From Flaccisagitta enflata (taxonomy: Eukaryota > Chaetognatha > Sagittoidea > Aphragmophora): DNA of 64,000 nucleotides. The notes beneath the pieces were generated by a model that was not told the origin of the DNA, did no database searches, and worked only from the letters and a program-made list of their open reading frames with translations. A program made the position numbers and the translations under genes. This document shows positions 48,191-60,956 of the stretch, in pieces; positions within the stretch are counted from its first letter, which is position 1; every line of letters starts with the position of its first letter. The stretch lies in contig OZ231126.1 of assembly GCA_965153355.1 (NCBI GenBank), positions 82,832,001 through 82,896,000 on the forward strand, read 5' to 3'.

Positions 48191-48482
48191 GCGATTAGTT
48201 GTGCCATTGTAATTGTGGAGAGTGAAAATGAAAAATCCCGTCAGAAAAAAAAAAAGACATGTGGGACGGAACCGTATGTAAAGAAGAAATGAAGCAGAAA
48301 AGAGAGAGAAAAAATGAAAGGCGACAGTGGGCGTAGCTGGTTCTCAACAGTTTTTCTTTCCCCGTCGCCCATACCAAGAAACCATCAATTGCAAAATGCT
48401 TCTCATGGTTTCTCTCGATCTTGATCTCTCTGTCCCTCTGCCTGTCTTGCTGCCTGTCTCTATCTCTGTCTCTTTGTCACCC

Positions 48483-48629
<147 letters not shown>

Positions 48630-48969
48630 TTCCTTTTGACCCATTTAGGACCATTATCATAACGCCTTATCTTCGTTCCATTCTTTCCGTTTCATCTAGT
48701 AATGCCGATAACTTTAGCCCTTTTCTTTGTTTCCTCTTTCTCCTCTTTTTCTTTATAGTTATACTAATTCCCCTTACGCCATTGAATGAAAAAATGGAAA
48801 GAACAGTTTATTTTCCTTTTTCCCTCCCTCTCTATCACTACCTATACCATAGGCCCAATTTTTTCTCTTGCCTTCAATTACAGACTTCTGCACTTCTCTC
48901 ACGAGATTGGATTGAGTTGGATTGGATCCAGCCAATGCTTCAAATTGTGACACTTTATTGCTTGATTGG

Positions 48970-49111
48970 ATTGTCAACGTCGTCGTCGTCTTTGTTTTCG
49001 TCGTTGTCGTCGTCGTCGTTGTTTTCGTCGTTGTCGTTGTCGTTGTCATCGTTGTCGTTGTCGTTGTCGTTGTCATCGTTGTCATCGTTGTCATCGTTGT
49101 CATCGTTGCCA

Positions 49112-49151
<40 letters not shown>

Positions 49152-49215
49152 CGTTGTCGTTGTCGTTGTCGTTGTCATCGTTGTCATCGTTGTCATCGTT
49201 GTCGTTGTCTGTCAT
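48970..49215. repeat. (GTCGTT)n / (GTCATC)n tract
   Basis: About 245 bp of trinucleotide-phased GTC/GTT/ATC units. All frames are open, giving artefactual reading frames. Confidence 0.95.
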
Positions 49216-49599
49216 GTCGTTTTAATCTTCTACGTTGTCCTCCTACTCAGCTGCAATTCTTTTCATTTTAACAATAAAAAAAGGAAACCCCTTTAATTTG
49301 TGGTGGCGTGAAATGGCGTGCACATGAGACGTGTCCTTCTCATGACATCGTGACAGCTATCGAGTGAAAGGCAGGATTTGTATTGACTTATGGGATTTGT
49401 GTTCAAACTGGTCGTCTTTTCTAGATGTTCCCAACAATGACAACACTGAAACTCGGCATTCAACCGCTTCCACTTCTGCAGCCACTACTAGCTACTGTGG
49501 CAGCTTATAACCATGAATGCCGTTTCATTGGTACTCTATCTGTTCGTCTCTATGTCTCTGTCTATTCCCTATCTTCTGGTATGTATCTCTGTATCGTTG

Positions 49600-49814
<215 letters not shown>

Positions 49815-49819
49815 CTCAC

Positions 49820-49922
49820 CTTGGAATAAGAAAGTCAAAGTTTCTCCATCGGGGTCACGCGCGGTGATGACAGCTACCACGGATCCATCGCGCGCAGCGT
49901 TGGAAATTTTACCCACGATTGC
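49820..49922 (-). CDS. cadherin exon 2 (start of EC repeat)
   Basis: 103 nt, phase 0 in and phase 1 out, acceptor TTCCAG and donor GTGAGT. It encodes AIVGKISNAARDGSVVAVIT, then ARDPDGETLTFLFQ. This is the opening of an EC repeat with a good DxD motif (DPD), but the position of the conserved Glu (xEx) is occupied by GKI. The last G joins GT of the 32548-32673 exon to make Gly, giving a continuous FLFQ-GGVKEYGPFKID, so no exon is needed in the 17-kb intron between them. TGAA repeats abut the acceptor and CT repeats abut the donor. Confidence 0.82.
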
Positions 49923-49925
49923 CTG

Positions 49926-50012
49926 GAATGAATGAATGAAAGAATGAATGAATGAATGAATGAATGAAAGAAAGAATGAATGAATGAATGAATGAATGAA
50001 TAAATGAATATT
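49926..50012. repeat. (TGAA)n microsatellite
   Basis: Begins right at exon 2's acceptor, so its sense strand (TTCA) supplies the sequence before the AG. Confidence 0.95.
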
Positions 50013-50379
50013 TTACCAAAAAAAAAACCACCTCTGCTGATTCAAAACCGACTGTGTTTCAAGATCGCCCTCTACCACGTCCATGGACATGGTGGGCGTG
50101 GCGTCCCATTCATCTCTGCGTGTGCATGTGTCCGTCTTCGGGGGCAAGTTTGAAAACTTTGAATGAGAAGAAAAACATGTTTGTGCTTGACAATGGATGA
50201 TAAGGGGTTTGTACGAGTAAGGAGCTTCTAGGTCGCCAACAGGTAGGTGTTAAAAAGATTGAACGAAAACAGTTATACCTGTTTTGTTTCATCTTTATAC
50301 CGATGGAGGGGAGGAGGCTAAGGGGGTGTGGTCGAAGAAAAAGAGGGAGGAGCGTGGGAGGAGAATGGACATTGGACAA

Positions 50380-50890
50380 CCAACTCACTTTGTTGATTCA
50401 CACAGCAAAAGTTTTGAATTTCTTATCGTCCTGCTAACCCAATGCGGAGGGACTAATTTCAAGGCCCTCACCATTTTTCCTTTTCCACAAATTGGTCACC
50501 TTCCGTTTACTTAGTAGCATTATACTATGTCCTAATTTTCATATCGCTGTCGGAGTTTCTGTCAAGTTTCAGTTGGTACAAGACACTACAATTTTTTTCT
50601 TATATCATTAAGACCGTGCAAATGTGTCACAGAAATTGTCCACAACATTTTTGTTCTTGTGTTGAGGATGATTTTTGGATGGTTTTCTAAGGCAATCGTT
50701 AGTCTCATTTGCAACAAAGTATCATGGGGAAGTTTGCCTTCCCATTGAATTCGGTTGGATACTTGAGTGCTAAAGAGAGATGGAAGACGATTGAATTTTG
50801 AGAAAAGGAAAACTGCACTCCATATTGGATTAGCAGGACAAAAGAATACATTGCACAAACGTTATATGAAGCAAGCAACCAACTCACGAA
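50380..50890. mobile_element. palindromic repeat family, copy 3
   Basis: Internal blocks (CACAGCAAAAGTTTTGAATT, TTTCCTTTTCC, GGACAAAAGAATACATTGCA) match copies at 27020-27725 and 42525-43078. Confidence 0.65.
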
Positions 50891-50989
50891 TCACGGTCTC
50901 CGATCTTCCTTCAATGCACGTCAAACTGGACATAAAATGTAGGGCAAAGTAAAAGACCGGCGTGGCTGAAATGGAACTGACCAAGACTC

Positions 50990-51155
50990 AGAGACAGTGA
51001 CAGAGACAGAGACAGAGACAGTGATGGAGAGAGACAGAGACAGAGACAGAGACAGTGATGGAGAGAGACAGAGACAGAGACAGTGATTGAGAGAGACAGA
51101 GACAGAGACAGAGACTGAAAGAGACAGAGACAAAGACAGTGATCGAGAGAGAGGT
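50990..51155. repeat. (GAGACA)n imperfect repeat
   Basis: GAGACAGAGACAGTGATGGA-type units of about 42 bp built from GAGACA. Confidence 0.85.
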
Positions 51156-51442
51156 AAACCATATGGAAGTGAATGAACATGATTGATGACCCCTTTTCGC
51201 CTCCTGACTGGACAAAAAAGAGGGCGGGATTGGGAAGGGGCTAAGAAACGTCTCGAGTCTTATCGCAGCCAAAGCCAAACTCACGTGTCAACGACGTCGA
51301 TTTGCTCTCTGACAGATCCAAATATATTTTCTACCGGGCAAATGTAGCCTCGTATTAGCGATCAGCGATCCATGCTTTGGCATGGAAGCCAAAACTGATA
51401 TCTTGCCTACTCCGTGGTTGGGCAAATTGACGAGAGAGATAA

Positions 51443-51715
51443 CAAGGCCAACACCTATAAGTCGCGTGCTGTACATGAATAACTTAAGATGACTTAAAAT
51501 GACTTGAAATGACTCAAGATGACCTAAAATGACTTATCATGACTTAATAACTGAATAAATAAGTGACCTAATACAAATAAGTGACCTAATAAGTGACCTA
51601 ATACAACTTGAAATGACTTAAAATGAATTATTAAGTGACCTAATACAACTTGAAATGACTAAAAATGACTTGGAATGACTTGGAATCACTTAGAATCACT
51701 TAAAATGGCATCTGG
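51443..51715 (-). mobile_element. handle-hairpin element, short variant, 3' end missing
   Basis: AACAAGGCCAACACCTATA and AGTCGCGTGC, then AAAATGACTT units as in 43349-43917 but in the opposite orientation. No hairpin before the next copy. Confidence 0.65.
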
Positions 51716-51767
51716 GACGGAGAGACTGGAGATGTGAGCCAAAAAAGCTTAAAAACGCCAATAAAGA

Positions 51768-51926
51768 AACAAGGTCGGATACACGGCCAATACCAGTTGC
51801 GGACGGGCGGGCAGGGGCGGAAATAAGCGTTTTCGACTCGTGTTCACGGACCAACCAACCGACCAACCGACGGACGGACGGACGGACGCACAAAGCCTCT
51901 TATAGAGTTGCGTGTCCGCAACTAAA
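51768..51926 (-). mobile_element. handle-hairpin element, GTTGCGGAC class
   Basis: AACAAGGTCGGATACACGG, handle AGTTGCGGAC (51795-51804), GACC/GGAC repeats, CTCTTATAGAG, hairpin AGTTGCGTGTCCGCAACT (51906-51923), CTAAAA. Perfect 10-nt match. Confidence 0.85.
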
Positions 51927-52010
51927 AAGGGGACAGACCAACCGACCAACTAACTAAACTACAGACAGACAAACTGACGGACCGACAAAGTGATGTGTAG
52001 AGTCTAAAAA
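51927..52010 (-). mobile_element. handle-hairpin element, 3' fragment
   Basis: GGGGACAGACCAACCGACC and GTGTAGAGTCTAAAAA resemble the 3' half of a further copy with the hairpin deleted. Confidence 0.4.
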
Positions 52011-52267
52011 AAAAAATCACCAAGACGCTTTCGGAATTGCACACACAATTTTCAAAGCCTTCAACCAATTATCGTCTATGCCCAAAAAAGGGGAAAAAGT
52101 TTTGAGGCACGAATGGTTGTTCTAAGAGTCGAGGCCTAAGCGTAGGGAGAACAAAAGCAAGGCACCGGTTCACGCGGGTGGCCATTGTCGAATATATCGC
52201 TCTCATTTGTCTGTATCTTTAATCTAAAGTTATTCAGCAAAAATGCTTTTAAGTATTGGACAAAAAT

Positions 52268-52625
52268 TACAACATCATTATGTACAGTGGGGGGTCGGTA
52301 TCAACCTACTTTGGAAATGCCAATCGGACATATCACCAGACCATGCGCAATCACAAAACAACCTGAGAACTAAAAGGAAAAGTTCATGAGATTTTATCAT
52401 TTATAGTCGTGCCAACCCTACCTTTCCCATAGTAAAGTATAGGAGCTTCCTCTTCCTCTTCCTTCTCCCTATTCATTACAAGGTAAATAAGGGGTGTGGC
52501 ACGACTGTAAATGATATGGTGTGACTCCTTTTTCCTTTCACATGTGTTTATATATCGTTTTTGTGCTCACTTTGGTCATATGTCCGACTGGCATTTCCAA
52601 AGTTCGTTGTTACCGACCCCCCCAA
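52268..52625. mobile_element. palindromic element
   Basis: ACTTTGGAAATGCCAATCGG is mirrored as CGACTGGCATTTCCAAAGT, with GGGGGGTCGGTA / TACCGACCCCCC outside it and CATTTATAGTCGTGCCA / GGCACGACTGTAAATG inside. Confidence 0.75.
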
Positions 52626-52627
52626 TG

Positions 52628-53222
52628 TACAGTACGATGGGAGCAATGACGACCTACACTTGAGGATAGATTTTAGGTATTCTAATTTTATTTGAATCGT
52701 AAAATATTTGAGATCTAGGCTAATTAAAGGTGGCTTTATTGAGTGAATACATTTGCGTCTTTTTAACTTTAACTTGTGACTTGCCCTCATCAAGAATTCA
52801 TTTTTCAAGGTTCTAACCTATTTCATTATAATAGGCGAAAAATTTTATATAATTTTGAAAAAAAAATCAGCTCAATCGGATCATTTTTACAGGTTTTACG
52901 GCCATCTTTAATAAACAAAGGTTATGCAAATTAGTTTTTGGGCAAAACTTGAAATGGCCATAAAACCTATAAAAATGGACCGATTGAGCTGAATTTTTTT
53001 TCAAAATTTTCCACCTGATCTATTAAAATAGGTTAGAACTTCGAAAAATAAAGTCTTGATGAGGTCAAGTTGCAAGTTGAAGTTTGAGAGACGCAAACAT
53101 TTTCACTCAATAGAGCAACCTTTAATTACCTTAAATCTCAAATATTTTATGATACAAATGAAATTAGGATACCTAAAATCTATCCTCCAGTCTAGGTCGT
53201 CATTGCTCCTATCGTACCGTAA
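52628..53222. mobile_element. palindromic element
   Basis: GATAGATTTTAGGTATTCTA is mirrored as TAGGATACCTAAAATCTATC. Further matched arms follow (ATTGAGTGAA, CTTGATGAGG, TAGGTTAGAAC), centred near 52930. Confidence 0.8.
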
Positions 53223-53989
53223 GTTAGTCGGGAAAAAAGTCGAAGTCAGTCTTCGACTTTTTGACATATTCGAGAGAAACAGGGTTTTCATTTTCTTATG
53301 CGGAAGATCCGGCTCTCCTAGGGGCGAATGGGCCCTCCAATGAAATTGATAGGGTAAGTAAATTTGATAATTCTCTTTCATTTGGCGCCAAGCAGAATGC
53401 TCTACGACAAATACTTTTCGCGCTATGATTTTTTAAAGATTTATTTACGAAAAATGCAAATTCATTTTTTGTTATTTTTATGATTTTAAGTAGGATCAAT
53501 AAAAAAGTGTAATTATGTTTGATTGAGCATGCAAATACAAGAAAGCAAGTTTATGGCATGGCTGCTCATCTGTGAGGGTATTTTTTGAGCATTTTTGCTC
53601 ATTTAGCTCATTTAGCTCATTTTGCTCCATCTTTTTTTCTGATTTCAAATGCAATAAATGAATATTTCGATACATGTTTAAGAAAGCAGATACAAAAAAG
53701 CATGTCAGTGAGCTCAGTTGCTCATTTGTGAGGGTGTTTTAATGTATTGTAGCTCACTTAGCTCCTTTAGCTCAGTATTTTTTTCTGATCTTTAATGGGA
53801 TAAATACATAAATGCAAATATAAAAAAGCATGTCAATGAGCATAGCTGGTTGTGTGGTTGAGTGATTTTGAGCATTTTTGCTCATCTAGCACATTTGGCT
53901 CAGACCTACATTTCTGTGATTAACAGTGCAACCACTACATGCAAGTGATTGTGCTCCACGATAGTGGAACACTAAAGTTCCACAGATTT

Positions 53990-56160
53990 CTCCGTCTCCG
54001 TCTCCGTCTCTGTGTAACGTCCGTCACACCACCTAGTTTTCTCCGATTGTCCGTCACAAAACCCAGATTTCTCTGAATGTCCGTCACATAACCCAGTTTT
54101 CTCCTTATGTCTGTCAAATCACCCACTTTTCTCCGAATGTCCGTCACACCACCCAGTTTTCTCAGAATGTCTGCCACACCACATAGTTTTCTCCAAATGT
54201 CCATCACACCACCCAGTTTTTTCCGAATGTCCGTCACACCGCCCAGTTTTATCCAAATGTCCGTCACACCATCCAGTTTTCTCCGAAAATCCATCACACC
54301 ACCCAGTTTTATCCAAATGTCCTTCACACCACCCAGTTTTCTACAAATGTCTGTCACACCACCAAACTTTCTCCAAATGTCCGTCACACCACCCAGTTTT
54401 CTCCGAATGTCCGTCACACCACCCAGTTTTATCCGATTGTCCGTCACAAAACCCAGATTTCTCCAAATGTCCGTCGCAGAACCCCGTTTTCTCCAAATGT
54501 CCCTCACACAACCCAGTTGTCACCAAATGTCCGTCACACCACCTAGGATTCTCCAAATATCCTTCACACCACCAAGCTTTCTCCAAATGTCCGTCACACC
54601 ACCCAGTTTTCTCCGAATGTCCGTCACACCACCTAGGATTCTCCAAATGTCCCTCACACCAGCAAGCTTTCTCCAAATGTCCGTCACACCACCCAGTTTT
54701 CTACGAATGTCTGTCACACCACCAAGCTTTCTCCAAATGTCCATCACACCACCCAGTTTTCTCCAAATGTCCGTCACACCACCCAGTTATCTCCAATTGT
54801 CCGTCACACCACCAATTTTTCCAAATGTCCGTCTCACAACCCAGTTTTCTCCAAATGTCCGTCACACAACCAAGTTTTCTCCAAATGTCCATCACACCAC
54901 CCAGTTTTCTCCAAATGTCTGTCACACCACCAAGCTTTCTCCAAATGTCCGTCACACCACAAAGATATCTCTAAATGTCCATCACACCACCCAGTTTTCT
55001 CCAAATGTCCGTCACAACACGCAGTTTTCTCCGATTGTCCGTCCACAACCCGGATTTCTCCAAATGTCCGTCACAAAACCAAGATTTCTCTGAATGTCCG
55101 TCACATAACCCAGTTTTCTCCTAATGTCTGTCAAACCACCCACTTTTCTCCAAATGTCCGTCACACCACCCAGTTTTCTCCGAATGTCCATCACACCACA
55201 CAGTTTTCTCCAAATGTCTGTCACACCACCCAGTTTTCTCCGAATGTCCGTCACACCACCCAGTTTTCTTAGAATGTCCGTCACACCACCCAGTTTTCTC
55301 CGAAAGTCCGTCACACCACCCAGTTTTCTCCGAATGTCCGTCACACCACCCAGTTTTCTCCAAATGTCCGTCACATCACCTAGTTTTCTCTGAATGTCCG
55401 TCACACCACCCAGTTTTCTCCGAATGTCTGTCACACCACCCAGTTTTCTCCGACTGTCCGCCACACCACCCAGTTTTTTTCCAATGTCCATCACACCACC
55501 TAGTTTTCTCTGAATGTCTGTCACACCACCAAGCTTTCTCCCAATGTCCGTCACACCACTCAGTTTTCTCCAAGTGTCCGTCACGCCACCCAGTTTTCTC
55601 CGAATGTCTGTCACACCCCCCAGTTTTCTCCAAATGTCCGTCACACCACCAAATTTTTTACCAATGTCCGTCACACCACCTAGTTTTCTCCGAATGTCCG
55701 TCACACCACCTAGTTTTCTCCAAATGTCCATCAGACCACCCAGTTTTCTCCGAATGTCCATCATACCACCCAGTTTTTTCCAAATCTCTGTCACACCACC
55801 CAGTCTTCTCCAAATGTCACACCACCCAGTTTTCTGCAAATGTCCGTCACACCACCCAGTTTTCTCAGAATATCCGTCACACCACCAAGTTTTCTGCGAA
55901 TGTCAGTCTCACCACTTAGTTTCCTCTAAATGTCTGTCACACCACCCAGTTTTTTCCAAATGTCCGCTACACCACCCAGTTTTCTCCGAATGCCCTTTAC
56001 ATCACCCAGTTTTCCAAATTTCCTTCACACCACCCAGTTTTCTCGGAATATCCGTCACAACACCCAGTTTTCTTTAAATGTCCGTCACACTACCCAGTTT
56101 TGTCCAATTATCTGTCAGACCACCCAGTTTTCCTCAAATGTCCGTCACACCACTCTGTTT
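53990..56160. repeat. 30-bp minisatellite
   Basis: About 72 units of 30 bp (AATGTCCGTCACACCACCCA plus GTTTTCTCCG). Because 30 is a multiple of 3, most frames lack stops: the plus strand reads repeats of SVTPPSFLRM, the minus strand RKLGGVTDIW and EKTGWCDGHL. No start context, splice site or other coding sign supports translation. Confidence 0.95.
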
Positions 56161-56199
56161 TCACACACACACACAAATTCAAAAACACCAACACACACA

Positions 56200-56395
56200 C
56201 ACACACAGGCTGCAATGGGACCGCCAACAGGAGGCAGTTGGACTGTCCACAAATGGCAGTGGGACCGCCCACAGGCGGCAGTGGGACCACCCGCAGGGGG
56301 CAGTGGGACCGCCCACAGGCGGCAGTGAGGCCGCCCATAGGCGGCACTGAGGTAGCCCACAGGTGGTAATTAGGCCGCCCACAGGCGGCCATTAT
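56200..56395. repeat. 22-bp minisatellite
   Basis: About eight units of GGCAGTGGGACCGCCCACAG plus GC, anchors at 56233, 56255, 56277, 56299 and 56321. It follows a short CA run. Confidence 0.9.
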
Positions 56396-56639
56396 TTACA
56401 ACACAGATTTGTGTGGTTATTATTATCTGAAATGTTTTATGAATTATTGCTTTTCTTTTTCATGCTATATCAAGTTATCGTGGAACACATTATGGCAAAC
56501 GCCACTTGTTTTGATTTGATCTAACAAGTAGAAAGATTTGCAGTGACTGAAAACAAAAGCTTGGTGAAAAGTGACCAATGCTTACGACTTTTTTCCTCAC
56601 GGCGACAGCCGCCATTACTGGTATTCACTCCTTGTGAAA

Positions 56640-57070
56640 TTCAATTCTTATATTTTGTGCACCAGCTTTATTCATACACTATATCAAATAAGATCTACTA
56701 TGATGCAAGTAAATGCTCAATGCTCAATGCTTAGTGCTCAATACCCTCGCGCTACTTTTTGCATGAATTGTCCATGGCCCAAAAGAAACCACCCAAGTTG
56801 CATCGATGGCAATGGACATAATCAAACAGTTACTCCATTTGCACTGAGTTCCCAATTCTCCCTCTGACCTAGGCGTGTCCTGATACTGGCTTAAGCCTGA
56901 TCTGAACCTGACCGTAGACTAAGCTTTTACTTCTATATCTCCTTAACCCTTTGACACCCCCTAAGTCCCTTCCCCTGTCCTTCCGCATCTCATCGTTCAC
57001 AACCTTACTCATGCCCCTTTCAGCCTCATCCGATGTAATTGCCTAGCCTATTGAGCTCCCCTTTCCTTAG
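56640..57070. other. intron, no recognised feature
   Basis: Unique-looking sequence with a short CTCAATG repeat at 56717-56745. Confidence 0.45.
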
Positions 57071-57075
57071 GTTCG

Positions 57076-57359
<284 letters not shown>

Positions 57360-57884
57360 CCCCCATTCGCCCGCAATTTCGATGCGGTTTATCGTTAGTT
57401 ATCTGGAAAAATCATTTCCACTTGTGGCTTCTTTTTTTCCCCTCTTCCATTTCGCTCTTCACTGATTATCAGACCTCATCTTCTATTTGTTTCCACCCTC
57501 TTAACTCTAGAATGTTTATTGTTAAACGTAGAAGCAATTTTTTCCTCTCTCTGTGGATGTTTCTGCCTCCATATACGGTTAGAGTTCAGTCATGCAAAGT
57601 CATTGCAACTGTACAAAAAATGTCATGAAAAAAAACAAACAAAAAATGCATGACCATTTTTTACAACAAATTTTTTTTGCTTTGCCGTGCTGGTGCGATA
57701 GATCCCAAATCCTTCACTATCTCTTATATAGTTCTAAACCATTATTGTTTCCATCTCGCCATGTTACTCTCGTCATCCACGAGGTGTGTGTCTGTTGGTT
57801 TTTGTGTCTGTCTGTCAGTCAGTCTTTGCGTTTCCGTGTCTGTCTGTCTGTCTTTGTGTTTTTTTGTGTATCAGTGTTTGTCTA

Positions 57885-57886
57885 AG

Positions 57887-57975
<89 letters not shown>

Positions 57976-57976
57976 T
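57885..57976. repeat. (TCTG)n microsatellite
   Basis: About 22 units, ending 28 bp from exon 1's donor. Confidence 0.95.
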
Positions 57977-58003
57977 TGTCTTTCGGTTCTAGTCTGCTCT
58001 TAC

Positions 58004-58108
58004 CCCATCGGCTCCCAAATCCACGACTGGTTTTTCGTCGGGGACATTGGCCATCCTGACGGTGACGTCGGCAGAGGCCGCGGCGTTGACGCCATCTGTC
58101 ACGTAAAC
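58004..58108 (-). CDS. cadherin exon 1 of window (end of an EC repeat)
   Basis: A 35-codon, phase 0 exon between acceptor TTGCAG and donor GTAAGA. It reads VYVTDGVNAAASADVTVRM, then ANVPDEKPVV, the last two strands of a cadherin repeat and its linker. The usual DxNDNxPxF linker is reduced to NVPDEKPVV, so calcium binding here is doubtful. It is the most upstream exon I could find, and exons for the start of this repeat must lie beyond 64000 or be unrecognised. A long TCTG tract lies directly 3' of the donor. The next exon is 8 kb away and continues the next repeat. Confidence 0.8.
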
Positions 58109-58479
58109 CTGCAACCAAGAAAACAAATGATTTAACCGGAACCAAGACTTTGAGAATTTAGGTTAAAGAAGGAAAAAATGAGCTGACTTGACAAAGTAAT
58201 ATTTCGGTTTATGTTATGAAAAATAGAATGGCGTGTTTGGAAACACCCAGCCTTGAGCAACATGCTGTCTGTGTAAATATTTGATCAAACAAGACAGATT
58301 AACAGAAAACATAACAAATAAGAGAAGACAAATCGGAGAACCGTTATGAAGATGAGGCCTAATATTGTTTTGCTTGACGGGATTGACGTGAATGATTTGT
58401 GTTTTCTAACGTTATCTCCGAACCAAGAAAAGGATTGAAACTGACAAGAATGGAGATAGCAAATGGGAGATTGCAAAAA

Positions 58480-59110
58480 GCTGGTGGAAAATAGCAGATG
58501 GCAGATGGCTGATGGAAAATGTCAGCTAGCATGCGGTAAATGGAAGATAGCTGATGGCTGATGGCTGATGGCAGCTAGCATGTGGTAATGCCTGATGAAA
58601 ATGTCAGCTAGCATGTGGTAAATGGTAGATGACTGATGGCTGATGGTTGATGGCAGCTTGCATGTGGTAAATGGTAGATAGTTGATGGCTAATGCCTGAT
58701 GAAAATGTCAGCTAGCATGTGGTAAATGGTAGATGACTGATGGCTGATGGTTGATGGCAGCTAGCATGTGGTAAATGGTAAATAGCTGATGGCTGATGGC
58801 TGATCACAAATGGATATGCTAAAAGGCAGATGGCAGATGGCAAATTGCAAATGCCAGATGGCTGGTGGAAAATGGCTGATGGCAAATGGCAGCTAGTTGA
58901 TGGTGAATGGGAGATAGATGATTGTTGATGACTGATGGTAAATGGAGATGCCAAAAGGCAGATCACAAATTTTAAATGACAGATGACAGATGAAAAATGG
59001 CAGATGCCAAAAGGCAGACGACGACAAATGGCCGATAGTAGAAGGCCGATGGCAAACGGAATAACAAATGACAGATTGGGAGTGGCAATAGGCAAAAGGT
59101 CGATTGGATG
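58480..59110. repeat. degenerate GATGGCTGATGGCAAATG repeat
   Basis: About 600 bp built from 7-bp GATGGCT/GATGGCA words, with longer units of about 100 bp around GCTAGCATGTGGTAAATGG. Confidence 0.85.
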
Positions 59111-59235
59111 TTATATTAATGTTATGTTAAAATGTTAATTGGAAGCTGGCAGCTGGTTAGGATTTGAGGATTTCCAAGGTTTAATGGGAGAACGTTTCTA
59201 CCTTGAAGAAAAACATTTATGGCGAGAATCGAAAA

Positions 59236-59420
59236 AAAAGGCCGGATACACGGCTACCCCAGTCGCGTGCGGGTGGGCAGGGGCCGTAATTGAGGTCACC
59301 AGATCATTTGGGCAGGGGCAGTGAGGCCAAAAACCGCAAAAACCCCAAAAAAGTAAGGTGTGATGGACGGACGGACGGACCGACAAAGCAGGGTGTAGAG
59401 TCGCATAGCACGCGACTAAA
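59236..59420 (-). mobile_element. handle-hairpin element
   Basis: AGGCCGGATACACGGCTACC, handle AGTCGCGTGC (59261-59270), GGAC repeats, GGGTGTAGAG, hairpin AGTCGCATAGCACGCGACT (59399-59417), CTAAAA. Perfect 10-nt match to the distal arm. Confidence 0.85.
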
Positions 59421-59476
59421 AAAGAATTCAAATAGCTCAGTAGTCAGTTTCCAATAAGACAAGACGCGGGGTCACG

Positions 59477-59586
<110 letters not shown>

Positions 59587-59704
59587 AAAATCGAAGGCAA
59601 TTTTTGTTGCCCATTGCTTTCTATTCTTAGACGCATTTTCCATTTGCAAGTTATCCCCCATTGTCAGTGACAAGCGGAGACGGTAACCGCTTCCGGAAAC
59701 ATCA

Positions 59705-60115
59705 GAAATGGCGGCAGAAATGGTGGCAGAAATGGTGGCAGAAATGGCGACAAAAGTGGTGGCAGAAATGCTGGCAGAAATGGTGGCAGAAATGGTGGAA
59801 GAAATGGCGACAAAAGTGGGGGTAGAAGTGGGGGCAGAAAAAGAGGCAAAAGTGGCGGCAGAAATGGCGGCAGAAATGGCGGCAGAAATGACGGCAGAAA
59901 TGGCGTCAGAAATGGCGACAAAAGTGGGGCCAGAAAAAGAGGCAAAAGTGGTGGCAGAAATGGCGGCAGAAGTAGCGGCAGAAGTAGCGGCAGAAGTAGC
60001 GGCAGAAGTGGCAGTAGAAGTGGCAGTAGAAGTGGCGGGAGAAGTAGCCCCAGAAGTGGCGGCAAATGTGGCGGCAAAAATTATGGCAAAAGTGGCGTTA
60101 GCAATGGCGGCAGAA
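59705..60115. repeat. (GGCAGAAATGGC)n 12-bp minisatellite
   Basis: Units GGCAGAAATGGC/GGCAGAAGTAGC. The open frames (AEMA and PPFL repeats) follow from the 12-bp period. Confidence 0.9.
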
Positions 60116-60219
60116 GTGGTGGCTGTGGTAGGAAGCAGGAATGAAGTGCCACAGTGGTTAAAGTACCTCGGAAGGAAATCCAAACACACAACAAAACCGT
60201 CGATGGCAAAGGAAATGAG

Positions 60220-60956
60220 CAATAACCCTGAGCCCCCCCCCCCCGCCGGCAGTTGCAGGGAGGCAGCAGGTAAAGCAGTTACATCACCGCCCATCTTCCG
60301 GCTCCTCCCCCCCCCCCCGCCGCCGGCAGTTGCAGGGAGGCAGCAGTTAAAGCAGTTACATCACCGCCCATCTTCCGGCCCCCCCCGGCCGGCAGTTGCA
60401 GTGAGGCAGCGGTTACAGCAGTGACATCACCATCCATCTTCCGGCTCCCCCCCCCCCCCCCGCCGCCAGCAGTTGCAGAGAGGCAGCGGTTACAGCAGTG
60501 ACATCACCGCCCATCTTCCGGCTCCCCCCCCTCGGCCGGCAGTTGCAGGGAGGCAGCGGTTAAAGCAGTGACATCACCGCCCATCTTCCGGTTCCCCCCC
60601 CCATGGCTGGAAGTTGCAGCGAGGCACCGGTTACAGCAGTGACATCACAGCCCATCTTCCTGTTCCCCCCCCATGACCGGCAGTTGTAGCGAGGCAGCGG
60701 TTACAGCAGTGACATCACCGCCCATCTCCCGGTTCCCCCCCCATGGCCGGCAGTTGCAGTGAGGCAGCGGTTAAAGCAGTGACATCACCGCCCATCTTCC
60801 GGTTCCCCCCCCCATGGCCGGCAGTTGCAGGGAGGCAGCGGTTAAAGCAGTGACATCACCGCCCATCTTCCGGTTCCCCCCCCCATGGCCGGCAGTTGCA
60901 GGGAGGCAGCGGTTAAAGCAGTGACATCACCACCCATCTTCCAGTTCCCCCCCCCC
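60220..60956. repeat. minisatellite of about 66 bp, block 1
   Basis: About 11 units: CCGGCAGTTGCAGGGAGGCA, GCGGTTAAAGCAGTGACATC, ACCGCCCATCTTCCGG and a variable run of 8-14 Cs. Confidence 0.92.

Larger units (their letters stand above)
53215..56630 (+). mobile_element. interspersed element with GAGC array, expanded by minisatellites
   Basis: Left part (53220-53420: AAGTCGAAGTCAGTCTTCGA, TTTGGCGCCAAGCAG), GAGC/GCTC array (53530-53920) and right end GGTGAAAAGTGACCAATGCT (56561-56580) with CGGCGACAGCCGCC (56602-56615) match 29430-30275 inverted. About 2.6 kb of unrelated arrays lie before the right end. Confidence 0.75.

Noticed and set aside
53990-56160. CRISPR-like direct repeats of 30 bp
   Set aside because: Units are head to tail without spacers, in intron-containing animal-type DNA.
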